This document shows positions 44,966-56,515 of a stretch of DNA of 64,000 bases, piece after piece. The stretch spans positions 86,942,206 through 87,006,205 of the forward strand of contig CM075855.1 in the NCBI GenBank assembly GCA_037975125.1. Reading direction: 5' to 3'. Source of the stretch: Latrodectus hesperus. Taxonomy: Eukaryota > Arthropoda > Arachnida > Araneae > Theridiidae. The position numbers and the translations under genes are program-made. The notes under the pieces are model-generated. The model had not been told where the DNA came from and ran no database searches. It saw only the letters and a list, made by a program, of their open reading frames with translations. Positions within the stretch are counted from its first letter, which is position 1. Each line of letters opens with the position of its first letter.

Positions 44966-46580
44966 ATGCTTAACCAGAGAGAAAATATTTTATAATTCAC
45001 TTAAATGCCTGACGAGAAAAGGATATATAAGTCTCAGTGTACCCTCAGATCAACTCTGATTATGTCTGGTTTTTTGACAGTCATTTAACTTGATATATTT
45101 ATAAGGATTTATAAAATAACCCAATGAAAATATTAACTCATTTTTTCATCATCAGTTTTTAAAAAGACGAAATTAAAACATTTGCTGATAAAAACTTGGT
45201 TGAAATGTCGTACATTTTATGATTAAAACTCAAAGAATTACAGCTCACACACAAAAGAAAATGTATTAAAATCTTCAAAATTCTCATATACCACGCGAGT
45301 GTTTTAAGTATGATATCGCATTTTTCATATTTATTTACCATGGAATATGTCTCTATTTTATCGTACATTAATAAAACGTTTATTGTAAATGGATATTCGT
45401 AAAGGATTGCAATCAAACTTTTGAAATATAGTTATCAACTGAAGTAATCCTCGAGTGTAGCAAGTAAAAGTACAATACTAAACTAAATTCATCTTTAAAA
45501 ATTCTTGACATTCCCCCCAAGTATCACCGAAAAATAATAAAAAAACCGTTACAGTTACAGAAAATGAAGTTATCTGTCAGCATCTAACGCTCAGCTTCAA
45601 AATCTTGATGTCTCTCATCAATGTCTCCCTTCAGCGTACACAGTTACTCTTATCATCAACTTGATGGTGATAAAAACGGCTTAATTTGAGTTGAAGTTTT
45701 CTGGCGTGTTTGGCGATGGATATGAAGCACTGGCGTCCTATCTTAATGGGAGTTCAGCGTCCTTTCTCTGCTAGAGTGGAGTTGAGCTGTCAGCACACGT
45801 ATGGTTCATTTAATCTTGTATGCAATATATCATCCTCAAATGAAAGGATACACTTCCGACCACTGGAAATATTATCGCAAGAGATATGAAACGCCATTTT
45901 TTTTTACAAATATTTCCTTCTTTTTCATATTTTTTTATGGAATGGGGTGATGATCATTATTTCTTCAAAAATTCCCTCCAAAATACCCTGTTTTCCCTCA
46001 CTTTGATTCCTTAACCTCGTAAAACGATGTTGTGATTCGAATGACGCGTTCCGTATCGTATTGCAGAGGGATGTTTCTGTCTTTTTTTTTCGTCGTTTCC
46101 TCCCATTGAGGCTGTGTTGATATTTTTTTTTTTTACTTGTAGGAGTAACTGTTGGGGGAACGTAGACCGTGGGTAAGCCTTCTTACAGGCACATTCCAAC
46201 AAATTGCTTGTGCTATTTTTTTCGAAGTGGGGGTGTCGTTTTCGTTTCGAGTGAGAAGAAAGATAGTGTACAATCTGCTGATATGGGAGAGGGAAACATA
46301 TTTTATGGCGTTTAGAGATTTCAAGCAACATGTGACATCCATGGGAACTTCTTAAATATTTTAGACCACGAGTTTCCTATATAAAAATACGAAGAGTAAC
46401 ATATTTTTACAGCTTTTTTTCGGATTTTCAATAAGCGTTTTTCATTTTATTAGTTGATCCTTTTTTTTTTAAGAATTTTTTTTCCTGTGCATTACAAGTA
46501 TCATAAACAGTTCTAAAAAAGTGCAAATGTAATAAAGAGTTTTAAAAAATAGTGCACACAGTAACAAGAGAAATGAATGG
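44966..46580. other. No gene seen; GC-richer patch 45580-45860
   Basis: Mostly AT-rich with T runs near 46085, 46125 and 46460. The patch 45580-45860 is less AT-rich and unique. Opposing open frames at 46011-46355 have no domains. Confidence 0.45.
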
Positions 46581-47345
46581 GATAACAACATGTTTGAAAC
46601 TAAAACAGGAGATCTAATCTGGTACACAGATGGATCACTGAAGAACAGCCTCTCAGGACTGGGAGTTTGTGGCGTGTCACCAAGAATCAGCTTGTCTGTA
46701 AGCCTTGGGCGATACGCTACGGTCTTCCAGGCAGAAGTTTTGGCCATTATCCACTGTCTGCGACTGAATATGAAGAAGGGCTACTACGATAAGCGGATTC
46801 TCATTTTCAGTGACAGTCAAGCCACTTTAAAAGCGCTTAATTCCTTCGAAATCAAATCTAAAATGATTCTGGAGTGCTGAAACCTTCTTACAGAACTGGC
46901 AACTAGAAACAGGGTGATCCTTGTATGGGTGCCAGGGCACAAAGGTATCGAAGGCAATGAAAGGGCTGATGAGCTTGCTAAACAAGGATCGTCCTTTGTT
47001 CGGTCCAAGCTTTTTGTGGGATCAATTTGAAGACCGCAAAAACCAATGTTCTCAGATGGGAAAAACGGAAGATGTATGAAGCTTGGCTCAAATCTCCTGG
47101 TCAAACCCACGCTAAAGTATTATCTGTAGATCATCAGCGAGGATTTCCTATGAAATTCTAAGATGCTCTAGGCAGAAGATACGTTTAATCGTAGGCTTCA
47201 TAACTGGGCACTACTATTTCGAAAACATCTCCATAAAATGGGACTGTTTCAGCAAGATCCTATCTGCAGGAAATGTCATATGCAGAGGAAACGGCCAAGC
47301 ATATCATTTATGAATGCGAGGCTGCCTCAGATTAACCTCTTTAGG
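46581..47345 (+). pseudogene. Non-LTR retrotransposon RNase H and C-terminal domain, recently broken
   Basis: From 46590 the frame encodes an RNase H domain: IWYTDGSLKN (first Asp), GLGVCG, YATVFQAEVLAI (Glu), ILIFSDSQATLKAL (Asp). After a TGA at 46878-46880, where a Trp codon (TGG) is expected, the same frame continues with NLLTELATRNRVILVWVPGH then KGIEGNERADELAK (last Asp). A frameshift near 47025 leads to TNVLRWEKRKMYEAW, and later frames give LIVGFITGH (47190 region) and a zinc-knuckle-like CRKCHM...EETAKHIIYEC (47265-47325). RNase H normally removes the RNA strand during retrotransposition. All acidic residues are intact, so loss of function is recent. Reverse transcriptase is absent: a 5'-truncated copy, probably of an I/R1/LOA-type LINE. 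Confidence 0.9.
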
Positions 47346-50300
47346 CATCATCCATACTAGAGAGTTACACCTAGATTGCATTAAGGGTTATCAGACTTTA
47401 TTAATAAAGTGGGTGATCCGAGCAACTGGAACTAAGAAACATTGGGTTTGGGTTAACAGTACAAAATGCTGATTAAAGCAGAGGTGCTCAATGACATACA
47501 AACCCAACTCGAAGAAGAAGAACAAGAGAAATCCGAAAAATATTTGAAGTACTTTATACGCAAATGCTCCAAGTGAGAAAAAGAACTCTTCTGATTCACT
47601 CACACAATCAAATCTGGAAAAATAGCAAGCCATGTCATGAGCATTTTCCATCTTTTACGAAAAATTTCCCTTTCCTAACAACAGTTTTAATAGTAGAGAA
47701 GGAAGAAGATATTCAGAGCCAAAAAGGATGCAAATAACACTGATAAATAGATGAAACGAAATAATAAAAAATGTTTAATTTACTATATCCAATCAAAAAT
47801 AGTTAAAATTAGTTAAAATCAAAGTTGGTTAAAAATTGGTATAAAAGTTAGTGATTTAAAGTCTATGATGCATAATTGGAAAGAACTTTTTAGTCCATTT
47901 GGTACTTAAAATATGACACAGGTGCTTAAACATTAATTTATGGGTTTAAGTTTAGAATTTTAGCGCTAAGAGATCAACCTTTCCATCACCGTTTATTGAA
48001 GAATATTTTCAGACATATATAAAAACAACTGTAAAATAATTTTCCGTCCCTGCATGTGAACATCGACGATAAGTTTTTCAAGCTGCTAATTTTCTGGAAA
48101 CATAACAAAGAAAAGAATAATTAATGACTAATAAGATATATCTTTAGGTTTTTTATTGCATTTTTAACTGTATTAATGTACATCGACGCAAAGAAATGTT
48201 TCTATTTCATTAAAGATTGAGCTAATTTGCAATGCTCTTATAAGAAAAACATCAATCACATAAAATAAAAATGGATAGAAAAATTTCATTTTATAATGAT
48301 TCAAACAGAAGTTGCTTATGGTATGAAATCAAAGGATAAACTGTGATAAGGCATTTATATAATCTAAATATATTCATTTCATATTGAATAAGATTTAAAA
48401 ATAAGAGAAAATTTTAAACATTGGCATGGATGATGAAATTTAATAAAACTAATAATAAAAATCTGTATGGTTAGTTTTCAATTTTGCAGAACTTGTACTG
48501 GGAAATTGAATTTATTTGGTATGACGTAACTGATAATACATTATTGAAGAATATGCTTGAAATCGATAATCATAAATCTGACACTCTGAAAATGGTTACG
48601 TATATGATTATGATAAGCAATAGTATATATATTCTTAAATATTTTAATGAATATTATAGACGAACATATGTTAATTATTTGATTTATGTCCATCATCATT
48701 TCTTTGATTTCTCTGAAATTTAATTAATGATTAAGAAATTTTAAAATCTTTTTATTATCAGAGTATTTCAAACAAAGGCAAACTTTATGAGTGATATTTG
48801 TTCATTCATTATTATACCATACATTATATAAATGCTCTAAATTAAGTAAAAAGCTGTATTAAATAATTCATTTTGTAAAAACGTTTTCGATGTGATAAAA
48901 AAAAATACCATATGATTTTCAAATGTCGCCTCCAAAAATTTTTGTCTTTCTATCCAAAAATTTCGTTTTTTTACTATGTAAAGATTTCTTGTTCTGATTA
49001 AAGTCCAATTTTCTACATTATTTTCCCCTAAATTTTGTGATAATTTTTAACTGTGTCATTTTAGAAATGAATGTACACGTGTAATACACTTAACTCAATT
49101 TCTATTTAGATGTGAAAACATACAATAAAAGAGTATAAAAAATTATAATTTCCAATTATATTATTATAGTATTTAATTTAACATTTGCAATATAAAGAGG
49201 CATATTAACACTTACAATCTAATGGTAGATATGTAAATAATATCGATATGATTGAGAGTTGCATTACATGATTTTTATCCACTATTTTATTTTATTTTAT
49301 TGTCCACTATTTTATTTTATTTTCTTCTACAAATATTTTTCAATGTATCGTAACGTTATATGATGATTATATACATCAAGTCATATAATAACAATAATTT
49401 CCAATATGTAATGATCCTGAACATATTATGACATTATACTGAGTTTTAGTAACAAACATTGCTTTTTATAATGGCTACAGTTCAAATATATAAATGCTAA
49501 TATATATTTTATTGTTTAAACCTGTTATTTACTTTTAAAAGAACTCCACGGGGAAATTATATGAGTAAATATTTATAACTGTTAAAATAGAAATTTAATA
49601 CCCGGAATTAGAAAGTGCATATGAATTAAAATTATTAATGTTAAAACCAACCGGCAGATTTTTATTTACATAAAATATGATTACTTTAAGTCTAGCCGTC
49701 TAGTCTTGAAATAAATTTATTTAAGTATCAAAGAAATTTTTCCACCTCATTAATTATTCATATATCTTATTTATTAAAGAAAAATTTCCTCCATATTAAT
49801 TATTCATAAATATTTCAAAATTCTGATCACATTTTTATGCATAAAAACGTATTTAAAAGCAATTTTTAGAAGAAAACTTTTATAAAAATTCAAAGAAAAA
49901 GTTACTCACGATGTACAAATATGCTTTTCTTCACGTTAACAACTGTTCTAAATGTTTACATTTGAGTTATAAAATTGCGAAATAATATTACCGGTTTTAT
50001 AGTTGAGAAATTAAATTCGTTATTATTGCTTAAAAGTCAAAAAGATTTTTTAAATAAAAATAAAGAGTCTAACTTTTTGTTATTACGTAATTATTATTTT
50101 GAAAGTATACAAAGACTGAAGATGAGTTGTTGCCACACAATTTTAAAACTTGGCTAATGTTTGTAGACAAGCACGCCATCAAGTTTATTTATTTTCCTCT
50201 GTAATACTTCGCAATACGTTTCCTGGATTATTATTTCCTTCGATACTGTTAATTATTTGATATACTAAAAGAGTGCAACTAAATTCATCATTATAATGAA

Positions 50301-51471
50301 GTGAGTTCTTCAGTATTATATAATTTCAGTAAAAAATAAATTTTAACTAACTTAATTTTGTAACATTGCTCTTTTAAATAAAAAAAAATTAAAATTAAGA
50401 ATTTTTTTCCCAAAAAAAAGGAAATATTTTACTTTTTTAAATAAAAATATATTTTTTTATTTAATTGGATAATTTTCAATTGTGTTCCTTTTTTTTAAAT
50501 CTAATTTTTAATTAAAAAAAGAAGTGAAGGTAAAGTTATATTGTACAAGAAATAAAATGATTTTAAAGTTATTCTATTTCATAAAAAAATGTTTAGTGAT
50601 TGTTAATATGATTATTATTTATGCAAACGTATTTACTTGAATTACGATTAATCAATGAATTTATATTTCGACTAATTCATACTTTTTGACAAAAAGAATT
50701 AATTGAAATCTTACATGCGACTGTAGAGTACATTTTTACATGAACTAATTAATTCAGAAGATTAATTAATATCTGAAAGAACGACTCTTTTACGCATATG
50801 CTACTTTCATAAATTCATTTTAACTTCCATAAACTTTCATAAATAAATTTTAACAATGATTTCATTTTGAAAAATTTATTGCGACTTATAAGGTCTTTTT
50901 AACTACTAGTTGAAATATTGGGTTATTTATTATGCACACTATTATTTTAATGCGATAAACTTTTCAAGAAACTTTTCCCACGATTTTTGAAAAATGTGTG
51001 TTGGAAGACCTCCCTTATGCGTTCATCATCGGAAATAATTTTAATAACTGATGAGCTCATTAAATCGAAATCGATTACACTTCGCACATAATTAATTCCT
51101 CAGATGTTGGATTTATTTATTAAACTATTCACTCAATCATCGTAGTCGCAGGTTTTCATTTTAATTAAATTTTTATAAATTGAACAGAGAGAGAATGGGA
51201 TATAAAGAACTTATCTTCCATTAGGTTCATAAAATACAATGCTAAATTTCTAAAAATTATGGAGTGCCAAAATTTATGTAATAATTTCTTTTATATTATA
51301 TGCATTTCAGTATTAGCATATGTACGTAATTATATTTTTACCTTATGTAATTCAGATACATAACGTATGTAATTTTTATTAATATTCAAAATATCTTAGC
51401 ATGCATATGAAATTGCTTAGTTATGTTTTTATACTTTTTTATATAATAAACTTATACGTTGACTGTTATTT

Positions 51472-51475
<4 letters not shown>
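47346..51475. other. No gene seen; long AT-rich stretch
   Basis: About 4 kb without recognised features. A short direct repeat of about 25 bp (ccactattttattttatttt) occurs near 49279 and 49303. Open frames at 47391-47651 (minus), 48484-48723 and 49975-50157 are not supported. Confidence 0.5.

Positions 51476-51539
<64 letters not shown>
51476..51539. repeat. (TA)32 microsatellite, left of MITE
   Basis: Pure TA dinucleotides ending at the MITE's left flank. Confidence 0.95.
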
Positions 51540-51543
<4 letters not shown>

Positions 51544-51556
51544 TAGCAAATATAAG

Positions 51557-51788
51557 TTTCCCACTTCAGAGGGCTGTAGATATACGTTCTATTTGTCCAA
51601 ATGAGATGAAATTTGAACTACAGATAATTCAAATGATGCGCTATGACATTTATTAAAAATACAGTACATAAATTTCACCGATAGATGGCGCTGTAATACA
51701 CATAAAAACGTATGACATGCTTTATAAATGTTAAAAAATAATAATGAAAAAGTAGCGTTACAACTCTTTAATATGCCCTTCTTCATTT
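51557..51788. repeat. Left inverted repeat of MITE
   Basis: Pairs with 51942-52172. It contains agatggcgctgt at 51683-51694 and gtagcgttacaactctt at its inner part. Confidence 0.88.
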
Positions 51789-51943
51789 TCAACAATGTGC
51801 TCTAATCGCAGAACCATATTTTCGACAGCAGACCGGTGTGAGTCTGTCGGAATATCAAGGATATGGCGCCTAATGCTGTCCTTCAGATGTGGTACACATG
51901 CTGGCCTTTTACGGTAGACATTGCCCTTCCAAATGAATGCCAA
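51758..51943 (-). pseudogene. Transposase C-terminus remnant in MITE
   Basis: A 61-codon frame reads FIWKGNVYRKRPACVPHL then KDSIRRHILDI...ENMVLRLEHIVENEEGHIKEL-stop. It corresponds to the region just after the third catalytic residue of mariner-like transposases (FLWGxLKxxVY...) through to the C-terminus, and resembles the end of the intact transposase at 10985-12067 (NFILRLRHL...GEHFENI). The DNA-binding and catalytic parts are deleted. The stop codon lies inside the left inverted repeat, so coding sequence and TIR overlap. The ATG is incidental. Confidence 0.75.
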
Positions 51944-52172
51944 ATGAAGAAGTGCATATTGAAGAGTTGTAACGCTACTTTTTCATCATTATTTTTTAAC
52001 ATTTATAAAGCATATTAAATGTTTTTATGTGTATAACAGCGCCATCTATCAGTGAAATTTTGTACTATTTTTTAATAAATGTCAAGCGCATCATTTGAAT
52101 TATCTGTAGTTCAAATTTTATCTCATTTGGACGAGTAGAACGTATTCTACAGCCCTCTGAAGTGGGAACTAT
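51942..52172. repeat. Right inverted repeat of MITE
   Basis: Reverse complement of the left arm with scattered differences, including acagcgccatct at 52036-52047. Confidence 0.88.
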
Positions 52173-52176
52173 CTTG

Positions 52177-52182
52177 TATATA

Positions 52183-52274
<92 letters not shown>

Positions 52275-52288
52275 GATATATATATATA
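52177..52288. repeat. (TA)n microsatellite with TG/GA interruptions, right of MITE
   Basis: About 112 bp of TA dinucleotides, interrupted by tgta near each end and by gata near 52275. Confidence 0.95.
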
Positions 52289-53219
52289 CCCCACAGATTT
52301 ATGATGTAGGTAATTACAATCCGTAAAAAAATATTTTAATTGTATAAATAATAAAAAACAAAATATTCCTGAAAAATAGCTTTACTGAAAACAGCCGAAT
52401 AAATAAATTCCTATGAAAAGATGATTTTCTAAAAAGGAGTAACATTTTGTATGTTTACACGTGCTCAGTTGACATTACCTCTACAATAAATAACTTCAAA
52501 ATTTACCACTTTTTATATTTAAATCCTTCACCACAAAAGAAAAGATTGATTCATTTAAATTCATCATGCCGTTAAACAAAGCGAATACAAATGATTTCTC
52601 CAAGAGTAGCAATGGTTTCGATGCAGAGTAGTTTGATTTTATTTTTACGTAAAGAAGAAAATTCTTGAAGAAAGCCGTGTAGCAACTTTATTATAAAAAC
52701 TAAGCTTTTTAATTACTTAAATAATTGCGAAATTAGGATTGTCTTATTACAATTTTTCAGAAATATAAAAAGTAACATTCGCCTTGCTTAAAATACACAA
52801 AAATGTATTAAAAAAATTGGAAAAGTTTTGATTCACCAGGTTAATTTCCAGAGAAAAAAAAAATTATGTTTTTATACTGTAAAATATGCTTCTCTGCATA
52901 TTTGGCATTTATAGAAAATTCTTTAATTCATTAAATAAATGGTACTAATAAGATAGAAACAAAACATGTGATCAAGAATCTCAGAAATTTTTAACTTCAA
53001 AGGTATTAATGACGTTGTTGAAACTAATGATTCCAGTTTTATTAGCCATTAACACCCATTGAATAAAAAATTAAGACATTCGCAAGAAATGAAGTAATTC
53101 GAATTGGAAGAAAGAAATAAGGTAATTCGAATATCATTCGATCAAACACATATAAAAAAAAATTTACATCCAATTATTCATTAAGAAATGTTTCAAATTA
53201 AAAGCGAAATTATTGTAAG
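52289..53219. other. No gene seen
   Basis: AT-rich unique sequence. Confidence 0.5.
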
Positions 53220-53430
53220 AGCCTGACTAAAGGAGTATACAGGGCAGTTGCCCCCGCCTCCCACATCAGAATGGGCCCCTAAATCATATAGAAAGGTTTA
53301 TTTTACGCTGTCAATCGAATAAAATCGTTCGCCAAATGGAATAGAAAGTTTGTGGTTGTGAAGCAGAGGGAGCCCCCAAAGAAGTTTTTGCCACAGGCCT
53401 CAATTAGGCTAAGCCGGGCCTTGATTGATA
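53220..53430 (+). mobile_element. Dispersed repeat G, copy 1
   Basis: Aligns with 58145-58375: ctgacta-ag-gagtatac-ggg, a gcccc-rich block, tttacgctgtcaatcgaataaaatcgtt, aatagaaa-tttgtggttgtgaagcagagg, gccccc-aaagaagttt, and aattaggct-agccgggcc. Non-coding, about 210-230 bp. Class unknown; no clear inverted repeats or tRNA head. Confidence 0.85.
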
Positions 53431-53867
53431 CCTATTGTCTCTTACTTTACATATAAAAGTTTTACTTAACAGCTGAAAAAGTTTCATTACATTAAATTAA
53501 TATAAATATTAGTGCAAATACACAAACACATTTCTCGATGGAAAATTCTACGAGAAATTATTTACTGGGTAGTGATGATGATGCATTTTTGGTTAAATCA
53601 GTCTTGGGTAAATTATATAAGAAGGAATCGTTTTGGATTTGGTTGAATTTTAAATGTAATAGAAAATATTTATTCAAAATTATTTTCCTCTGCTGATGTT
53701 TTGTTTTTCCAACAAATATCGACACGTGGTCAATTTTATTGAAGTATTGTTTTTATCAGTCCAAATTATCTGTTTCTAAAAAATAATTTTTGGATTTTAT
53801 TTTATTTACAAATTAAGGGGAACATTTCGTCAAGTTTCAAACTAAAAACCTATCAACCCATTTCTGT
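53431..53867. other. No gene seen
   Basis: AT-rich. Confidence 0.5.
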
Positions 53868-54035
53868 TGCCAAGCTGAGCGTTGATTGGAAAGTTCTTTA
53901 AACTTCCATTAAACTGTTCATGGGTTCGATTCCCATTTCTTATGCATACTTTAATGTAAGTCAAAATGCACTATTAACTTAGTTTGAATGAACTCTTGTA
54001 TGCAAAAAGCGACCGAATAGTGATAATGGAACCAA
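53868..54035 (+). mobile_element. SINE-A, degenerate
   Basis: gccaagctgagcgttgattgg at the head, ttcatgggttcgattcccat (B-box) at 53918, a weak body, then gaactcttgtatgcaaaaagcgaccg near 53990 and a cgaatagtgataatggaacc tail relic. Full length but old. Confidence 0.75.
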
Positions 54036-54961
54036 TATATATTTTATTTTTATGCTGGAAATTGTACTGCATTTTCTCTATGAAAATCATATTTTACATT
54101 TGAAACGTATTGGACTGTTTAAATTACGTTAAGCAGTTAAAAACAAATTATATTATAAAAATAAAGGTAATTAACAATTCATTATATATATTTTTTGAAA
54201 AAAGAGTTGCATTATTATTTTATTATATTGAGAGAATAAAGATTTTAGTGCATTAGAGTTTTATGTGTATAAATCATCATAATATTTAACAATAAAGGGA
54301 AATATATTCATTTATATATTAGTTTTATTCAGTTTAGATAATATTTGTAGATTATAAATATAGAAAATTCAACACAAGATATAACGGTGAAATGTTCCAA
54401 AATATATGAATACCTTGTAACAGAATATAAACTTCAAAAATCAGAACCATTGAAGAGGTAGATGTTAAATATAGCCTTACCTGAAAGAAAATAAATTTTT
54501 ATATTAGATTCAATTATATGCACATATCAAATAATTATTTCAAATAATATTATTTTCAAAAGAGTTTTTGCATAGGAAAATTAATTTTTACAAAATTTTC
54601 AATTTATGTTCATTTTAAATGTAATGACATTTTAAATCCTCCTATGAACATACAACAATTCTAGTAATTTTAGTAGCAAATAAGTTAATATACATAAGTA
54701 AATACTTATATATACTATATATTATAAGTAAATATCTAAGAATTTTTTTTTACTTCAGTTCGCTTGGGTGTTAGTTATAAGAGCTAAATTTTTTTATTGC
54801 ATAGAAAAAAATTAAAAATTGTCTAGTTGTTAATTGATTTTGTAGGAAAAACTTCATAAATTTCATCTTGAAAATAAAAAGAATTACCAAATAAAATATT
54901 TTAAATCAATTTTATAAATTATTATAGCAATTAACGTTTTTTTTGTAAAAAATGTATCCCC
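54036..54961. other. No gene seen; very AT-rich
   Basis: No recognised feature. Confidence 0.5.
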
Positions 54962-55135
54962 TTTTTCTGCAGAAGCAAATTAAAATTACCTAATTACTAA
55001 TTACTGTTTGTACAATAAATTCCATTTATTTTTTCGTAAAAGATTACGAAAAAAAATCTCATCCTTTATTTTTCTGCACAAGCAAATTAAAATTACCTAA
55101 TTACTGTTTGTTCATTAAATCATTTTTTTATTTTT
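54962..55135. repeat. Tandem duplication, unit 107 bp
   Basis: ctgcagaagcaaattaaaat at 54967 and ctgcacaagcaaattaaaat at 55074, both continuing tacctaattactgtttgt (the first copy with an extra taattac). Two direct copies. Confidence 0.85.
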
Positions 55136-55613
55136 AAACTTTGACATCAATATGTATTTTAAATTACAGTTTTAAAATTTTAATATCACATATGCTCATA
55201 ACTTTACTTCAAATATAAAATTTGTAAAAAAAAAAAAAAATGGAATATTGAATGAAATGAGAGTAATTTTAGAAAATGTCCCCAAAACAAAGTGATTTAA
55301 AACATCGAGTAACTCCAAAATTTACATTTTACTTACAGTCCTTAAATGGATACTAATTACTTCCTCATTCATATTTGCTTGAATTGGAATTCACTAAACG
55401 AATCAGGTTTAAGGCTTCAAGGACAAAGCTAAACTTTTCAAGATTATCCATGGTAAAACAATTTCATTATTTTCAGAGATAAAAAGATTTTTATCAATGC
55501 ACCCAGAGCAAAAAAAGAGAAACAAAAACAAAAATTCCAATGAAAGAGCAGAATAAACAGTAGTTCCTCAGTGAAACCATCATTAAAATCTTTAGTAAGT
55601 AACCACATTAAGT
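55136..55613. other. No gene seen
   Basis: AT-rich, with an A run near 55226-55240. Confidence 0.5.
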
Positions 55614-55952
55614 TTACGAGGTAGTATGACGGCGGTCATGTACAACAGGTGGAAGAAACTCTTTGACTGGGATTGCATTGACCCATGTTACGTCTTTACT
55701 TAAAAAAGAAGTATCATTAGGGGAATAAACACAGAATTCCAAAGAAGATTACACAGAAGTCCCGGGTCTACAATAATTAGCCATTGTGTTTGGAACGATC
55801 AACCGACACTGGGTTCTAGGATACTGAGTTAAAAGCATATCATTAAGACCAGCTATGCCATGGACGTCGTTAAAGAAATTCGAATGCCAACAAAATGGCC
55901 AGCAAAAAAGATAATAGAACAGAACATTGGACACCTTTTTCATTTTATACAT
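55614..55952 (-). pseudogene. Possible pseudogene or exon relic, unrecognised
   Basis: A minus-strand frame from ATG at 55950-55952 runs 67 codons to a TAA at 55749-55751, then stays open in the same frame for 44 more codons to the TAA at 55614-55616. The first part begins MYKMKKVSNVLFYYLFCWPF, resembling a signal peptide or membrane segment. The residues after the internal stop include FLSKDVTWVNAIPVKEFLPP, with ordinary, protein-like composition. Local base composition is also less AT-rich. I do not recognise the family. It may be a decayed gene, a transposon-derived protein, or chance. Confidence 0.3.
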
Positions 55953-56329
55953 ATTATTAAAGTATAGAAAGTGTCAAAGGTTGATAACTAAAAGGAAGGT
56001 AATTGTTTTCCTTTTCTTTTGCTCATTGTTCGTCTTATTTGTTAAAAAGAAATCTTGGGATCCTATCAGGCTTTTATTTTAAATACATTAGAGAAACTGT
56101 GTTTTCTCATTAATTTTATTACCTTAAAATTATATTACAATTGGTGAGTACATATTCTTGCATGCATCTTATTCCTACAGTAATGCTAAACTGTACTATT
56201 CAGTTCACATTCTAAGAGTAGGAATTAACAATCAATTCATGAAATTCAGATTAAATATTAATTAAAATTCATAATTATCAATGCTTAATTATATCTTAGA
56301 AGTGGGTAAAGTCAACTAAGTATTTTATA
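55953..56329. other. No gene seen
   Basis: AT-rich. Confidence 0.5.
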
Positions 56330-56515
56330 TCTGCAGTGGGTCAATAAAACAGAATACTAAGCATGATTGGGAACTAAAAACTGGGGGTTTCACGTCATGC
56401 TGACCCCTACCTAACCGTCAAGGACGCATGTTTCGCACTCCAGGGTATCTCTGTCAGGAAAACAGATATAGGCACTGTAGGCCTTAGCCCACATATGGGC
56501 TGTCAGCCACAATTT
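56330..56515 (-). mobile_element. Repeat F copy
   Basis: Reverse orientation relative to 59297-59563. Shared landmarks: agaatactaagcatgattgg, gggtttcacgtcatgctgac, tacctaaccgtcaaggac, tcgcactccagggtat, and acagatataggcactgtagg. Also matches 21660-21815. Non-coding; class unknown. Confidence 0.75.

Larger units (their letters stand above)
51557..52172. mobile_element. Long-TIR MITE derived from a Tc1/mariner-type transposon
   Basis: Inverted repeats of about 230 bp (51557-51788 and 51942-52172; tips ttcccacttcagagggctgtag) flank about 150 bp of interior. The arms match at roughly nine positions in ten by eye. The interior carries the 3' end of a transposase (51758-51943). Both sides are (TA)n, fitting a TA target. 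No intact transposase, so it needs one in trans. Confidence 0.85.
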
